DNA of 64,000 nt from an uncultured Clostridia bacterium (GCA_949948985.1 CATLIG010000006.1:1-64000); one strand, 5' to 3'. Positions 18,215 to 27,716 are shown, counted from the stretch's first letter. Notes: generated by a model from the letters alone, not told the origin. Made by a program: numbers and translations.

Positions 18215-19065
18215 ATTCACAAAACTTATATATCAGAATATTTATAAAAACTTTAATCTTTTTAAAATTAACTATAGCAAAACACTAAAAATTTTACTAA
18301 TCGCCGTAACCCATTTTTTAATTTAGATTAATAGGTATTTTTATCTTTATTCACTTTTATAGTCAATCAACTTGAAAATGAGCAAAAGGAAACGAGATAA
18401 AAATTATTTTCGCAAGGCAGTGGAAAGAGAGCGTAGCCGTAACCTACGCCGACTGACACTAACAAAGCGAAAAGGATTTTTATCCGCTGAACTTGTTTAA
18501 TTTTTAAGTTGATTGACTATACATACATTATAACACAAAATCTGTAAAATCTAAAGCCTTTTATAAAAATTATATCAGACCTGTTTAAAATCACCGTGAT
18601 AACAACAGACAAAGTATTTTTTCGTCAGAGAAGCTTGATTTTCACAATAACTATAAAAATATACGTTAAACCTATTTTTTTATAAAAATAAAGCCTGCCC
18701 CCAAAGGAACAGACCTTATTTTAATTTTTAAGAACAGTATTAACATATGAAAATATCAACACAATTTATTTATAAAAAATAAGGAAATTTCTAAAATTTT
18801 ATATCTAATTTATAAATTAGCTGGCAACTTTATAAATTCATATTTTTAGATTAAAAAATATTTTTTCAGAGATACATCCTTAAAAACAAATTTTTTATAA
18901 AAATGGTTAATATTTTTGATTTATTACGTGTTTATTTTGCCATATCCGCGGTTTATTTAGCGCTTAGAAAACAATGTTTAAAAAAACAGTTTACCGGTAA
19001 TTAAAACTTGAACTACTTGTTTTCATTACATTAATGTTTTCTTATGCTATTTGACAAAATCAAAA
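18215..19065. other. Gene-poor region with repeat elements
   Basis: About 850 bases between the ferredoxin and a small minus-strand gene. It contains element C1 (18358-18521), a half copy of family A (about 18573-18665, starting CAGACCTGTTTAAAATC) and otherwise AT-rich sequence. A 33-codon plus-strand frame at 18903 has no ribosome site and is not called. Confidence 0.5.
18358..18521. repeat. Family C 164-bp inverted-repeat element, copy C1
   Basis: The ends are 22-bp inverted repeats with one mismatch: TATAGTCAATCAACTTGAAA at the left, and the right end reverse-complemented reads the same apart from one base near position 17. A second copy of exactly the same length lies at 59603-59766 in the opposite orientation. 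No open frame, so a non-autonomous, MITE-like element is likely. Confidence 0.85.
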
Positions 19066-19239
19066 TTAATAATTTCTTTCACTTTTTTTGTTAGTTTCCT
19101 GTTTGTTAGTTTCCTGTCTGTTAGTCTTTTTATTCATATCCATATCAATTTCGTTTGCGAACTCAGTTCTGTTGTTACTGTTTTTTTCAGTTCTTTTTTC
19201 AGTATTTTTCTGAGATTGCTTTTCGCTTCTTTTGTCCAT
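19066..19239 (-). CDS. Small Lys/Glu/Asn-rich protein, possible spore SASP-like
   Basis: A 57-aa hydrophilic protein starting MDKRSEKQSQKN and ending TNKKSERNY, preceded by a strong TAGGAGG ribosome site. It has no Cys or Trp and is rich in Lys, Glu, Asn, Thr and Gln. It contains RTEFANEID, which resembles the TEFASE site cut by the germination protease GPR in small acid-soluble spore proteins, and a QETNKQETN repeat. By composition and this motif it could be a gamma-type-like spore storage protein, but this is inference. It lies 113 bases downstream of rbgA on the same strand. Confidence 0.6.
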   Translation of the reverse strand: MDKRSEKQSQKNTEKRTEKNSNNRTEFANEIDMDMNKKTNRQETNKQETNKKSERNY

Positions 19240-19352
19240 AAAAATATCCTCCTAAAAATAAAAAAATTTATTGCAAAATTCATATACAATAATGTACTTC
19301 CTTTTGCAATAAATATTATATCCCGGATAAAAACTTTTATTCAAATTATTTT

Positions 19353-20216
19353 TTATAAATTTTCAAATTCATCAGGTACCTCAAGGGTAATTTTTCCAAG
19401 CCTGCAATCTCTGAATTCATCAATTAAAATATTGGCGCTTCTGTCTAAATCAATTTCTCCTCCTTTAATTTTAAAACCCCTTGCCTCTCCTATTTTTTTC
19501 AAAATATGCTCGGAGGAATTTTCTTCATCAATATCAATATTATATCTTTCATTAATTGACATAGGATATAATTTTCTAAGATAATCAATAAGATTTATAG
19601 AAAGAGTGTAAGAATCAATAATATCATCATTAACAGCTCCTGTAAAAGCAAGTTTAAGACCAACTGCCTTATCATCAAATTTAGGCCATAAAATTCCTGG
19701 AGTATCAAGCAGTTCAAAATCCTTTTTTATTTTTACCCATTGTTTTCCCCTTGTAATCCCCGGCTTATCGCCTGTTTTTGCCATAGCCTTTCCAACAAAC
19801 TTATTAATAAGAGTAGATTTACCAACATTAGGAATACCTGCAATCATTGCTCTTGTAGGAACAAAAATGCGGCCTCTTTGTTTAAGTCTTTCAATTTTAT
19901 CTTTCATAAGTTCTTTTGAAAACTCGGTAATATCTTTAAGACCTTTTCCTGAAACAGAATTAACCAAAACAACCTTATACCCTTTTTTATTAAAATATTC
20001 TTTCCAAAGCTCCGTTTTTTTATCATCAGCAAGGTCGACCTTATTTAAAATAATAATTCTAAATTTATTTTGTGCCAGTTTATCAATATCAGGATTTTTA
20101 CTGCTGTAAGGAATTCTTGCATCAAGCAGTTCAATAACAATATCTACTAACGATATATTTTCTGTCATCATACGTCTTGTTTTTGTCATATGACCTGGGT
20201 ACCATTGTATATTCAT
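19353..20216 (-). CDS. rbgA: Ribosome biogenesis GTPase RbgA (YlqF)
   Basis: A 287-aa circularly permuted GTPase needed for late 50S subunit assembly. It starts MNIQWYPGHMTKTRR, the family hallmark, and shows the permuted order G4 (NKVD), G1 (GIPNVGKST) and G3 (DTPGILWP), then a C-terminal helical domain. The ATG at 20216 follows GAAAGGAAG; 17 further in-frame upstream codons lie across the rplS-rbgA hairpin and are unlikely to be translated. It follows rplS by 79 bases, the usual Firmicutes rplS-rbgA neighbourhood. Confidence 0.95.
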   Translation of the reverse strand: MNIQWYPGHMTKTRRMMTENISLVDIVIELLDARIPYSSKNPDIDKLAQNKFRIIILNKVDLADDKKTELWKEYFNKKGYKVVLVNSVSGKGLKDITEFSKELMKDKIERLKQRGRIFVPTRAMIAGIPNVGKSTLINKFVGKAMAKTGDKPGITRGKQWVKIKKDFELLDTPGILWPKFDDKAVGLKLAFTGAVNDDIIDSYTLSINLIDYLRKLYPMSINERYNIDIDEENSSEHILKKIGEARGFKIKGGEIDLDRSANILIDEFRDCRLGKITLEVPDEFENL

Positions 20217-20240
20217 AAAAATCTTCCTTTCAAAACAACA

Positions 20241-20264
20241 GGCTGCATCAAAAATGACACAGCC
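20241..20264 (-). terminator. Hairpin between rplS and rbgA
   Basis: GGCTGTGTCA pairs with TGATGCAGCC (with G-U wobbles) around a short T-rich loop on the minus strand. The following sequence is only moderately T-rich, so it could be an attenuating terminator that lowers rbgA relative to rplS. Confidence 0.4.
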
Positions 20265-20295
20265 CATTATCCCTAAAAAATAAAATTTTTAAAAA

Positions 20296-20658
20296 TTATT
20301 TTATTCTTTTATTAATATCTTCTTTAACCTTAGCAGCCTTACCAACCCTGTCACGAAGATAATTAAGCTTGGCACGTCTTACAATACCATACCTCACAAC
20401 CTCAATTCTGTCAATTCTTGGAGAATGTAAAGGCCATGTTCTTTCAACGCCAACACCATAAGAAATTCTTCTTACTGTAAAAGTCTCGCGTACACCACCG
20501 TTTTGTCTTTTCAAAACAGTACCCTCAAACATCTGAAGTCTTTCTCTTGTACCCTCAACAACCTTAGCGTATACTCTTACAGTATCACCAACGTTAAATT
20601 CTGTGATATCGCTTTTAAGCTGTTCTTTTTCAAGTTCTTTAATAATATTGCCATTCAT
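20296..20658 (-). CDS. rplS: 50S ribosomal protein L19
   Basis: A 120-aa protein matching L19 over its full length: [39 protein letters not shown] and [13 protein letters not shown] are all family-typical. L19 sits at the 30S-50S interface. The ATG follows GGGAGG. A good sigma-A-type promoter lies about 80 bases upstream, so this is the first gene of the rplS-rbgA unit in this window. Confidence 0.97.
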   Translation of the reverse strand: MNGNIIKELEKEQLKSDITEFNVGDTVRVYAKVVEGTRERLQMFEGTVLKRQNGGVRETFTVRRISYGVGVERTWPLHSPRIDRIEVVRYGIVRRAKLNYLRDRVGKAAKVKEDINKRIK

Positions 20659-20739
20659 AAGGTAAAAACCTCCCTTTCAATCTTAGATATTCTTAACATC
20701 CCTTTGATGACAGCGGAATATCCGTATTCACATTTTTGT

Positions 20740-20768
20740 ATTATATCATAAAAAAAACACGAATGCAA
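20740..20768 (-). promoter_or_regulatory. Sigma-A-type promoter for rplS
   Basis: Read on the minus strand: TTGCAT (20768-20763), a 17-nt spacer, then TATAAT (20745-20740) preceded by TATGA. It is about 80 bases upstream of the rplS ATG. Confidence 0.75.
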
Positions 20769-20934
20769 GAAAATTTTTTAAAATTTCACGGTCATTTCAA
20801 AAATTTTTTAATTTTAACAGAACTGCCGCATTATTCATTATTGCTTTATAAAAACCCGTTTATATAAACAAAACTTATCGTACCTGTTTAAAATCAACCA
20901 TAAAAGCCTGTCTATAAATTTAAGACAATTATAA

Positions 20935-20968
20935 AAGCCGATTAACAAAAAGCTCTGTTAATCGGCTT
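20935..20968 (-). terminator. Intrinsic terminator after the radical SAM gene
   Basis: A 13-bp perfect stem (AAGCCGATTAACA / TGTTAATCGGCTT) with an 8-nt loop, followed on the minus strand by TTTATAA, 43 bases after the radical SAM stop. Confidence 0.85.
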
Positions 20969-21010
20969 AGTATAATTTTAAGAACTACTCTGTTAATATT
21001 TTACAAATAT

Positions 21011-22018
21011 TCAATTTCTGTTAAACCATGCACATTCTTTACATTTTGCAGGCATATTGTCTTTTTCATTTACCGCCTGCCGAAGTATATTATATCTTTG
21101 GCTTTGCCATAAATCTAAAAAACTGCCGTCCGACACATTTCCCACACGCTCACCAACATTACAGCAAAGATATACATCACCTGAATACGCTACAGTAGCG
21201 CTTACAAGCGGAGCGTTACAAACAGTATTTACTATAAAATCAGAAACTTTGCGATATTTTTCTCCCGAAAAAACATAATCACCCACTTTAGTAGGAAAAA
21301 CGCTTAAAAACATTTTATTTTCTCTAATGTAATTATACGATTGTTCCAGCTCAAAGCATAATTTCTCATTTTGTTCAGGTTTATATTTAGATGGTGCTGT
21401 AACAATTCCGCATCCTATATTACGTATTCCCAAAGAATTTGCCAGTTTTACAATTTTTAAAATAGAATCTTGATTTTCTTTTTGTATTGAAATATAAAAA
21501 CTTGGTGAATATTGAATCGGGTAATCTTTATATTTACTAGCCGCTTTTTCAGAATTTTTCATTATGCGTTCAAAATCAGAGCCTCTACGCATACTTTCAA
21601 AAGTATTTTTGTCCGCACTATCTACAGAAATAACAATAAAGACTTTTTTATCAAAAAGAAACTCAATCATTTTATCTGAAAGCAACATACCGTTAGTAGA
21701 TATATCCAAAATACAATCCCTACGTTTTTTTTCGCTTACAAAAGCTACCATATCACAAAAATCCTTTGCTATAAGAGGCTCTCCCCAATTAAATAAAGAA
21801 TAGCTTCTTACATATGGTGAAGTTTCCTCAACAACTTTTCTAAATAATTTCATTGGCATTGTTTTTCCGCAAATTGATATTTCATTACGGCATATTTTAC
21901 AAAATAAATTACAGTCCTCTGTAATATCAAGATATAATTTTTGAGGACATATATAATTATCAGCACAATCTGTTGTGCCTTGAAGAAGAGAATAAGTATT
22001 TTCTAAATAATATTTCAT
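21011..22018 (-). CDS. Radical SAM/SPASM domain protein
   Basis: A 335-aa radical SAM enzyme. The [4Fe-4S]-SAM motif CNLFCKIC (CxxxCxxC) is near residue 36, NWGEPL follows as the SAM-contact GE motif, and the C-terminal region has spaced Cys (CNAPL, CCNVG, CKECAW) typical of a SPASM domain holding an extra cluster. SPASM proteins often modify peptides, but others act on lipids or sugars. The ATG follows AAGGAG. It is downstream of an ATP-grasp gene on the same strand, 313 bases apart. I see no precursor peptide between or after them, so the substrate is unknown. Confidence 0.85.
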   Translation of the reverse strand: MKYYLENTYSLLQGTTDCADNYICPQKLYLDITEDCNLFCKICRNEISICGKTMPMKLFRKVVEETSPYVRSYSLFNWGEPLIAKDFCDMVAFVSEKKRRDCILDISTNGMLLSDKMIEFLFDKKVFIVISVDSADKNTFESMRRGSDFERIMKNSEKAASKYKDYPIQYSPSFYISIQKENQDSILKIVKLANSLGIRNIGCGIVTAPSKYKPEQNEKLCFELEQSYNYIRENKMFLSVFPTKVGDYVFSGEKYRKVSDFIVNTVCNAPLVSATVAYSGDVYLCCNVGERVGNVSDGSFLDLWQSQRYNILRQAVNEKDNMPAKCKECAWFNRN

Positions 22019-22331
22019 AACTTTGCTCCTTAAAATTTATTAGATTTATTCTTAAACCACCGCAGCACCACCCAACAGACTTTTTACCTCCATATTTTGC
22101 CTGTTTTTTGAAATATTTTACAAATACTCCTGCCAAAAATCAGACTGTCTATGATAAAAAAATCTCTTGTCAATTATCGCCGCTCAGGTTACCGAACAGA
22201 TTTATTTTTAAAATTCAAGTCAAAGTCACATTCGGATATTATTTATTAAGCTTCATACATTCTATCCGAATCAGACCTTGTATGAAGCAAAAACATTTAT
22301 TGCTGGTAACACTACCACAAAATCACCCCTT
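22019..22331. other. Spacer with a family A fragment
   Basis: Between the ATP-grasp and radical SAM genes. It carries a reversed fragment of family A at about 22128-22200 and a 10-bp inverted repeat at about 22251-22288 (GCTTCATACA / TGTATGAAGC) that could end the ATP-grasp transcript. No peptide-coding frame with a ribosome site was found. Confidence 0.4.
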
Positions 22332-23534
22332 TCAAAAACTTTTAAACAAACTCATAACCTTATCCACATCATTTATGAGACTTTTCTCATTTTCACCCTC
22401 AAGAATAAAATATCCTCTGCTCATTATTGAGTGACCATTAGTTACTTTACACATATAGTCATTTTCTTTAATATTACAATTCCATTTTATCAGCTTTCCA
22501 ACAATACTATTTTGAACTTTTTTCTCATCAGGAATATAAGAAATTTTTATATTTTCAAAATCAAAATATTTAATAATCGCTTTCTTTGTATACAACGGTT
22601 CAAAACAACACCCATCCTCACCCAAAAGCATATAATTAATATATTCCTTTGACATATCAACACCTGTGGCAAAAGGCACAAATTCATCATACACATAATA
22701 GCCTGAAGGTCTTGGTCCGATTTCTACAATAAAGACATCATCATCGTTCACAATTATATCACAGTTTATTAAACAGTCATCATATTTCATAGCGTTGCAG
22801 ATTTCTGTCATTTTAGCGTATATTCTTTCTTTTATACCGTTTTCATTTTCACATAATGATATATTAGCTGTATCCTGTCTTTGAGGCAAATCAGTAACTA
22901 CCTTTTTTCTTATAAGGATACTATGATATTTTCCATTAATTACAGCGGCGTCAACTCCGTATTCCTGACCATTTACAAATTCCTCTAAAATAAAATCTTC
23001 ATTTAAATCTTTAACCTTTTTTAATACCTCGTCAAGCACTGTTTGATTTTCAGCATAAAATATATCTCTGCTTCCTGAACCATAGCGAGGTTTAATTATA
23101 ACAGGAAAATTTATATCATAGTGCTTTTTTATATCTTCACCATAAGCTTTTAATAAATACGATTTAATATTCCTCAAATTTCTTTTATTTAAAAATTTAT
23201 GAAATTTAAATTTATCAATACTTATTTCCGTAAAATCTTTCTTAATTCCCTTTAAATTAAAATCCTCATTTATACAAGCCGTTGTATAAAGATACCTGCC
23301 AATAGGAACAGTCAAAAGAAAATCCGGATTTATATTTTTTATAAATTTTTCTGTTTTATAAACATCTGAAATATCGCAAACAATAGCTTTATCAGCCTCT
23401 TTAAATCCTCCCGCGTCAGGATTTCCATCAATAGCGTAAACAAAAATATCTTTTTCTTTTGCCGCCTTTATAGCGTAAATAGAATCATTCGATGCTCCTA
23501 TCACAACAGCTTTTTTATAAATATTATAAAACAA
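22332..23534 (-). CDS. ATP-grasp ligase
   Basis: A protein of about 400 aa with the ATP-grasp fold, the fold of carboxylate-amine and carboxylate-thiol ligases. It has an N-terminal Rossmann-like part (AVVIGASNDSIYAIKAAKE), then FPVIIKPRYGSGSRD for nucleotide binding, EEFVNGQEYGVDAAV, and FIVEIGPRPSGYYV for magnesium binding. I set a TTG start at 23534 because GGAGGG lies 6-7 bases upstream; the longer in-frame version would cover that site. Relatives act in natural product, cell-wall and amino-acid ligation pathways. Its neighbour is a radical SAM/SPASM enzyme, so a joint biosynthetic role is possible, but the substrate is not readable from sequence. Confidence 0.82.
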   Translation of the reverse strand: MFYNIYKKAVVIGASNDSIYAIKAAKEKDIFVYAIDGNPDAGGFKEADKAIVCDISDVYKTEKFIKNINPDFLLTVPIGRYLYTTACINEDFNLKGIKKDFTEISIDKFKFHKFLNKRNLRNIKSYLLKAYGEDIKKHYDINFPVIIKPRYGSGSRDIFYAENQTVLDEVLKKVKDLNEDFILEEFVNGQEYGVDAAVINGKYHSILIRKKVVTDLPQRQDTANISLCENENGIKERIYAKMTEICNAMKYDDCLINCDIIVNDDDVFIVEIGPRPSGYYVYDEFVPFATGVDMSKEYINYMLLGEDGCCFEPLYTKKAIIKYFDFENIKISYIPDEKKVQNSIVGKLIKWNCNIKENDYMCKVTNGHSIMSRGYFILEGENEKSLINDVDKVMSLFKSF

Positions 23535-23774
23535 TTCTTTCCCTCCGCTGTAAGTATAATTAAATAAATTAAAAATAAACAATTTTACCGGCTAAAAATT
23601 TTTTTTAATAATGATATCAGAGTCATAAATTTTTTTTAATTGCCGTAATTATTTAAAGCTATTCGACTGTAAAGTTTATTTATAAAACTTCATAATGCTG
23701 TTAATTTATTCCATAATCTGAAATATGCCTTATCACTTCCGTTATTTACTTTTTAAACGTAAAAACTTTATCAT

Positions 23775-25346
23775 CTATTCAGGTCTTTCTCCCAATTTAA
23801 GTGATGGATACGCGTTTAAATCCCAACCGTCAAATCTTCCCGAAAGATATTGAAAATAAGCGGCAGACCCAATCATAGCCGCATTATCCGTGCAAAGAAC
23901 AGGCTTCGCAACATTGAGAACAATCCCCTCTTTATTACATCTTTCCGCCATAGCGTTTCTTAGAAAAGAATTAGCCGATACTCCCCCTGCCATAGCAACC
24001 TTATTTACTTTCATTTTTTTACAGGCGACAATAGTTTTCATAACAAGGACATCTACAACTGCCTGTTGAAATGATGCCGCTACATCTTCCGCAATAACTT
24101 CATCCCCTTTCATTTCAGCCTTATTTAAGTAATTTAATACAGCTGATTTAAGTCCGCTGAAACTAAAATCAAGACTGTCATTTTCAAGAATAACTCTTGG
24201 AAAATCAATAGCCTCAGGATTGCCATTCTTAGCGAGCTTATCAATTTCAGGTCCTCCCGGATAAGGAAGCTTAATGGCTCTGGCGACTTTATCAAAAGCC
24301 TCTCCGGCGGCGTCATCTCTTGTCTTTCCCAAAATTTCATATTCGCAATAATCCTTAACATACACTAAATGGGTATGTCCTCCCGAAACTACAAGACAGA
24401 CAAACGGAGGTTTCCATTCTTTATTTTCAATATAATTAGCACAAATATGACCTTCTATATGATGCACACCTATTAAAGGCATATTTTCGGCAAACGCGAG
24501 TGCTTTTGCGAAAGAAAGACCCACAAGAAGCGCTCCTACAAGCCCTGGCCCATAAGTCACAGCAACCGCATCAATGTCAGAAATATTAATCCCCGCTTTT
24601 TTCAAAGCCTCATAAACAACAGCATCAATCACTTCAATATGTTTTCTTGACGCGATTTCAGGAACAACACCGCCATATTTTTTATGTATAGCTATTTGAG
24701 ACGATATTATATTAGAAAGAACATTCCTTCCGTTTTCAACCACAGCGGCAGATGTTTCATCACAAGAACTTTCAATAGCAAGTATACGGACATTTTTTTT
24801 AGCGTCAAACATTTTTTTACCTCTTTTTATGCTAAAAATAGCTTTTAATATAATTGAAAATATTACTACAGACAAACTAAAAGGCTTCATAATCAATAAA
24901 AACTCATAAATAAATTTAAGAAAACTTCCAATACTGGCACAAATAAAAACTATTGTTTTATCAATAATACTTTTTGAATTTTCTATAAGCTCTATTATAA
25001 CTTCTTTTTCTCCAAACATATGATTTTGAAAAACATCAATAAACATTAACAATGCTAAAACAAGAGAAATCATCCCAATAATACAAATCAAAATTTTTTC
25101 AGTTTTAAATTCAATTCCTGAAATTTTTTTCATAACATTATACTCAAAATCATCTGAAATAATCTTCTCATCATTTTCAGAAAGCTCAAATTGATTTATT
25201 TCATTTGAGATTTCACAATAAGCGGCAAACTCATCTCTGCACTTACAACAGTTTTCAATATGCACACTAAGTAAAAGCATCTCTGTTTCATCAATATTTC
25301 CCTCTACATATTTAAGCATAAACTCTCTGTTTTTCTCACAATCCAA
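23775..25346 (-). CDS. tsaD: Anti-sigma-like membrane domain fused to TsaD
   Basis: One uninterrupted 523-codon frame with two parts. Residues 1-178 look like an ECF anti-sigma factor: a zinc-finger zf-HC2 start (HIENCCKC, HxxxCxxC at about 29-36) and two or three hydrophobic segments near 85-105, 131-155 and 157-172. Residues 179-523 are a full TsaD, which transfers the threonylcarbamoyl group to A37 of ANN-decoding tRNAs with TsaB and TsaE; it starts [20 protein letters not shown] and has the metal ligands HHIEGH. No stop codon separates them. TTG at 25346 follows AAGGGG, 13 bases after the sigma gene. An internal AGAGGT site precedes the ATG at 24812, so a free 345-aa TsaD may also be made. 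Confidence 0.88.
   Translation of the reverse strand: MDCEKNREFMLKYVEGNIDETEMLLLSVHIENCCKCRDEFAAYCEISNEINQFELSENDEKIISDDFEYNVMKKISGIEFKTEKILICIIGMISLVLALLMFIDVFQNHMFGEKEVIIELIENSKSIIDKTIVFICASIGSFLKFIYEFLLIMKPFSLSVVIFSIILKAIFSIKRGKKMFDAKKNVRILAIESSCDETSAAVVENGRNVLSNIISSQIAIHKKYGGVVPEIASRKHIEVIDAVVYEALKKAGINISDIDAVAVTYGPGLVGALLVGLSFAKALAFAENMPLIGVHHIEGHICANYIENKEWKPPFVCLVVSGGHTHLVYVKDYCEYEILGKTRDDAAGEAFDKVARAIKLPYPGGPEIDKLAKNGNPEAIDFPRVILENDSLDFSFSGLKSAVLNYLNKAEMKGDEVIAEDVAASFQQAVVDVLVMKTIVACKKMKVNKVAMAGGVSANSFLRNAMAERCNKEGIVLNVAKPVLCTDNAAMIGSAAYFQYLSGRFDGWDLNAYPSLKLGERPE
24810..24830 (-). promoter_or_regulatory. Internal ribosome site for free TsaD
   Basis: Read on the minus strand, AGAGGT lies 6 bases before ATG (24812-24810), exactly where a normal TsaD begins. 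It is the remnant, or the working copy, of the ancestral tsaD start inside the fused frame. Confidence 0.6.
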
Positions 25347-25359
25347 AATAAAAAACCCC

Positions 25360-25926
25360 TTAATCTGTATATTCTTTCAAGAATCCTGTTTTAAGCAGTT
25401 TTCTTCCTCTGAATATCCTGTTTTTAACTTTAGATAAAGACTGATTTGTAGCATCGGCGATTTCCTGATAAGTCAAACCCTTTTGATGATATAAAACAAT
25501 AGGAATTTTATACATTTCAGGAAGTTCTTCCATAAGCCTTTCCAAATTAAGCTTACATTCTTTTTTTAGATACTCGTTTTCAGGCGAATCATTCGTAGAA
25601 ACATCATAAACAACATTTTCAATAGAAACCGTATCACATTTTTTCTTTCTTCTGTAATCAATTATATGATTTGTTGTTATTTTTGTAATCCACGTTGACA
25701 CTTTAAACTCACAAGAATATTTATCAAGATTTCTGTATATTTTTATAAATACCTCTTGGGCAAGGTCGTTAGCTTCTTCTTTGTCATTTATCATTTTTAA
25801 AATAATTGAGTAAACAAGATTTTTATATCTGGAAATAAGTGCCTCAAAAAAATCTTCCTCACCGTTAATACATTTTTTTATAATCTCATAATCTGTCATA
25901 CTGTTAATATCAATTTGTTTTTTCAT
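25360..25926 (-). CDS. ECF-type RNA polymerase sigma factor
   Basis: A 188-aa sigma-70 family protein lacking regions 1 and 3. Region 2 is seen in [17 protein letters not shown] and [18 protein letters not shown]; region 4 in [22 protein letters not shown], a helix-turn-helix for -35 recognition. ECF factors are normally held by a membrane anti-sigma factor encoded next door, and that partner is the N-terminal half of the following frame. The rnz-sigma-anti-sigma/TsaD order, with gaps of 11 and 13 bases, suggests one operon. The signal and regulon are unknown. Confidence 0.92.
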   Translation of the reverse strand: MKKQIDINSMTDYEIIKKCINGEEDFFEALISRYKNLVYSIILKMINDKEEANDLAQEVFIKIYRNLDKYSCEFKVSTWITKITTNHIIDYRRKKKCDTVSIENVVYDVSTNDSPENEYLKKECKLNLERLMEELPEMYKIPIVLYHQKGLTYQEIADATNQSLSKVKNRIFRGRKLLKTGFLKEYTD

Positions 25927-25937
25927 AACTTCACCGC

Positions 25938-26849
25938 CTAATTATCAAATAAAATTGATTTATTAATACGGTCATAACCAATAACCGTATTAGGAAAAAT
26001 TTTTTTAATAAACTCTGAAAATTCTTCAGGTTCTTTAAGTGCCGGGCTGAAGTGAGTAAGCCATAATTCGCTTACATCAGACTCTGCAGCTATTTTTCCC
26101 GCCTCTGAAAAAAGCATATGTTTATGTTCAATAGCTTTATCAAGTTTTTCATCTTCTCCATACATACCCTCGCAAATAAATAAATCAGCGTTTCTCACAA
26201 AATCCACAATTCCGGAAAAAGGTCGTGAATCCGTACAATAACATACTTTAATACCTTTTCTCTCATTTCCAAGAACCATTTGAGGTGTATATACATTATT
26301 TTCAAATATAACTTCTTTTTCATTTTGAAGCACAGACCATAATTCTTTAGGAATATTCAGCCTACAAGCTTTTTCCACATCAAATTTTCCTTTTCTTCTT
26401 ATATTTATGCAATAAGAGAAACAATTTATGGTATGCTCCGCTTTAACAGCTGAGATATATAAATCATCAGATATAAAAATATTTTCAGTGCTTTCCCCAA
26501 GTTCAATAAGTCTGACCTCAAACGGCAGTTCAGGAGCTATAGTCATAAGTCCTCGAAAAACTGTTTCAAGTCCTTTGGGACCTATAATTGTAAGCTCTTG
26601 CGTTCTTCCTGAATTGCCTATTGTAAGTAGCATACCAGGAAGCCCCGAAATATGGTCGGCATGATAATGTGTAATACAAATCACACCAATATTTTTAAAT
26701 CCCCAACCAAGCATTTTTAATGTAACCTGCGTACCTTCACCGCAGTCAATAAGAAAAAGATTGCCCTTATACCTGCATAAAAGAGATGTAAGAAATCTAT
26801 TTGGTAAAGGCATCATACCGCCCGTTCCAAGCAACGCCACATCAAGCAT
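25938..26849 (-). CDS. rnz: Ribonuclease Z (tRNase Z)
   Basis: A 303-aa metallo-beta-lactamase-fold nuclease that removes the 3' trailer of pre-tRNAs. Zinc ligands are seen in HYHADHISGLPG, later in KAEHT, in CYCTDSRPF and near the end in ELWLTHFSPAL. Length fits the short (RNase ZS) form. The ATG follows AAGGAG. The tRNA-Tyr in this window has no encoded CCA, the kind of substrate tRNase Z acts on. It leads the unit with the sigma factor and TsaD, so two tRNA maturation enzymes share an operon. Confidence 0.93.
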   Translation of the reverse strand: MLDVALLGTGGMMPLPNRFLTSLLCRYKGNLFLIDCGEGTQVTLKMLGWGFKNIGVICITHYHADHISGLPGMLLTIGNSGRTQELTIIGPKGLETVFRGLMTIAPELPFEVRLIELGESTENIFISDDLYISAVKAEHTINCFSYCINIRRKGKFDVEKACRLNIPKELWSVLQNEKEVIFENNVYTPQMVLGNERKGIKVCYCTDSRPFSGIVDFVRNADLFICEGMYGEDEKLDKAIEHKHMLFSEAGKIAAESDVSELWLTHFSPALKEPEEFSEFIKKIFPNTVIGYDRINKSILFDN

Positions 26850-27381
26850 TAAAAATCAACTCCTTACAATAAATATTACACCGGTAAATTCAAACTTCAT
26901 TAATTTCTAACATTATCTCGTAATCACACTAAAATGTCATTTATAAGTTTCATCATAACCTAAATAAATCATTTTATTTCCAATTATAATAATCCCCATT
27001 ATAATATATGCGTTTAACAAAAACGTATATAACACTTATCCACATATAAACCGCAGCTATAGCGAGCCAATAAAAGAATAAACAATGAGATTTTAATAAG
27101 TCCGAAATATCAGATAATTATTTTATTGGCTCGCACTAAAAATTTTGCGAATTGATATATATTTAATAATATCATAAACAAAAAAATAAAAAAAGACAAT
27201 TCAAAAAATATTTACAAATTATACACAAATTATTTAAGGAAATACCGATTATTCTAAAATCATCAAAATAATACTTTAAATAAACAATTTAGTTTTTTAT
27301 GTGAAATTATAACTTCGCTATATATATGTAAAACCATTTTAAATCTTCCATTAATTCAACTTTTCTGATAAATCTATAAAA
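26850..27381. other. Non-coding stretch with a family B repeat
   Basis: About 530 bases upstream of rnz. It holds repeat B1 (27057-27159). TATAAT-like boxes occur near 26990-27010 on either strand but with no convincing -35. No gene seen. Confidence 0.4.
27057..27159. repeat. Family B hairpin repeat, copy B1
   Basis: About 103 bp. GCGAGCCAATAAAA near the left pairs with TTTTATTGGCTCGC near the right. Other copies read GCAAAACAATAAAA and TTTTATTGTTTCAC, so the arms changed together. A conserved AAAATTTTG(C/T)GAATTG tail lies outside the arm. Confidence 0.75.
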
Positions 27382-27400
27382 GCCAAGGAAAATCCTTGGC
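27382..27400 (-). terminator. Terminator after tRNA-Tyr
   Basis: An 8-bp perfect stem (GCCAAGGA / TCCTTGGC) with a 3-nt loop then TTTTAT, 8 bases after the tRNA 3' end. Confidence 0.88.
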
Positions 27401-27408
27401 ATAAAAAA

Positions 27409-27490
27409 TGGATGGGGAAGGATTCGAACCTTCGAAAGCTGAGCTAACAGATTTACAGTCTGCCCCCTTTGACCACTCGGGAACCCATCC
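27409..27490 (-). tRNA. tRNA-Tyr (anticodon GUA)
   Basis: An 82-nt class II tRNA. The acceptor stem GGATGGG pairs with CCCATCC and is followed by discriminator A. The anticodon stem-loop reads CAGACTGTAAATCTG with GTA in the loop, followed by a long variable arm and the T-arm GGTTCGAATCC. Tyr tRNAs are class II in bacteria, which agrees. The 3' CCA is not encoded, so it must be added after tRNase Z processing. Confidence 0.95.
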
Positions 27491-27716
27491 ATATATAAAC
27501 ATAAACCGCTCAATACTATTTTTTTTATAATAAATAAGGCACTTATTACCTAAATTAAAATAATTATATCTGACATCTTTATTATTACCACTTTGTTATA
27601 GTCTATCAAAAAAAAGCTTGTATGTCAATATATTATGTAAAATTTTTTTTAAAACAGTCAAACTTTGCCTTATTTCACCTTTTATAACTATCATTTATGT
27701 ATTTTAGATATCCATA

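Noticed and set aside
18903-19004. A 33-codon plus-strand frame starting MVNIFDLLRVYFAIS
   Set aside because: No ribosome site, no neighbour support, chance length in AT-rich DNA.
19240-19352. Sigma-G-type promoter for the small spore-like gene
   Set aside because: A CATTATT box exists but no GnATA-like -35 at the proper 17-18 base spacing.
19051-19584. A 177-codon hydrophobic plus-strand frame
   Set aside because: It overlaps the small minus-strand gene with AGGAGG and the end of rbgA in antisense; its Phe-rich composition is the complement of Lys/Glu codons.
22084-22106. GGAGGT on the minus strand upstream of the radical SAM gene as the site of a peptide precursor
   Set aside because: Only a seven-codon frame follows from a TTG; too short and unsupported as a precursor.
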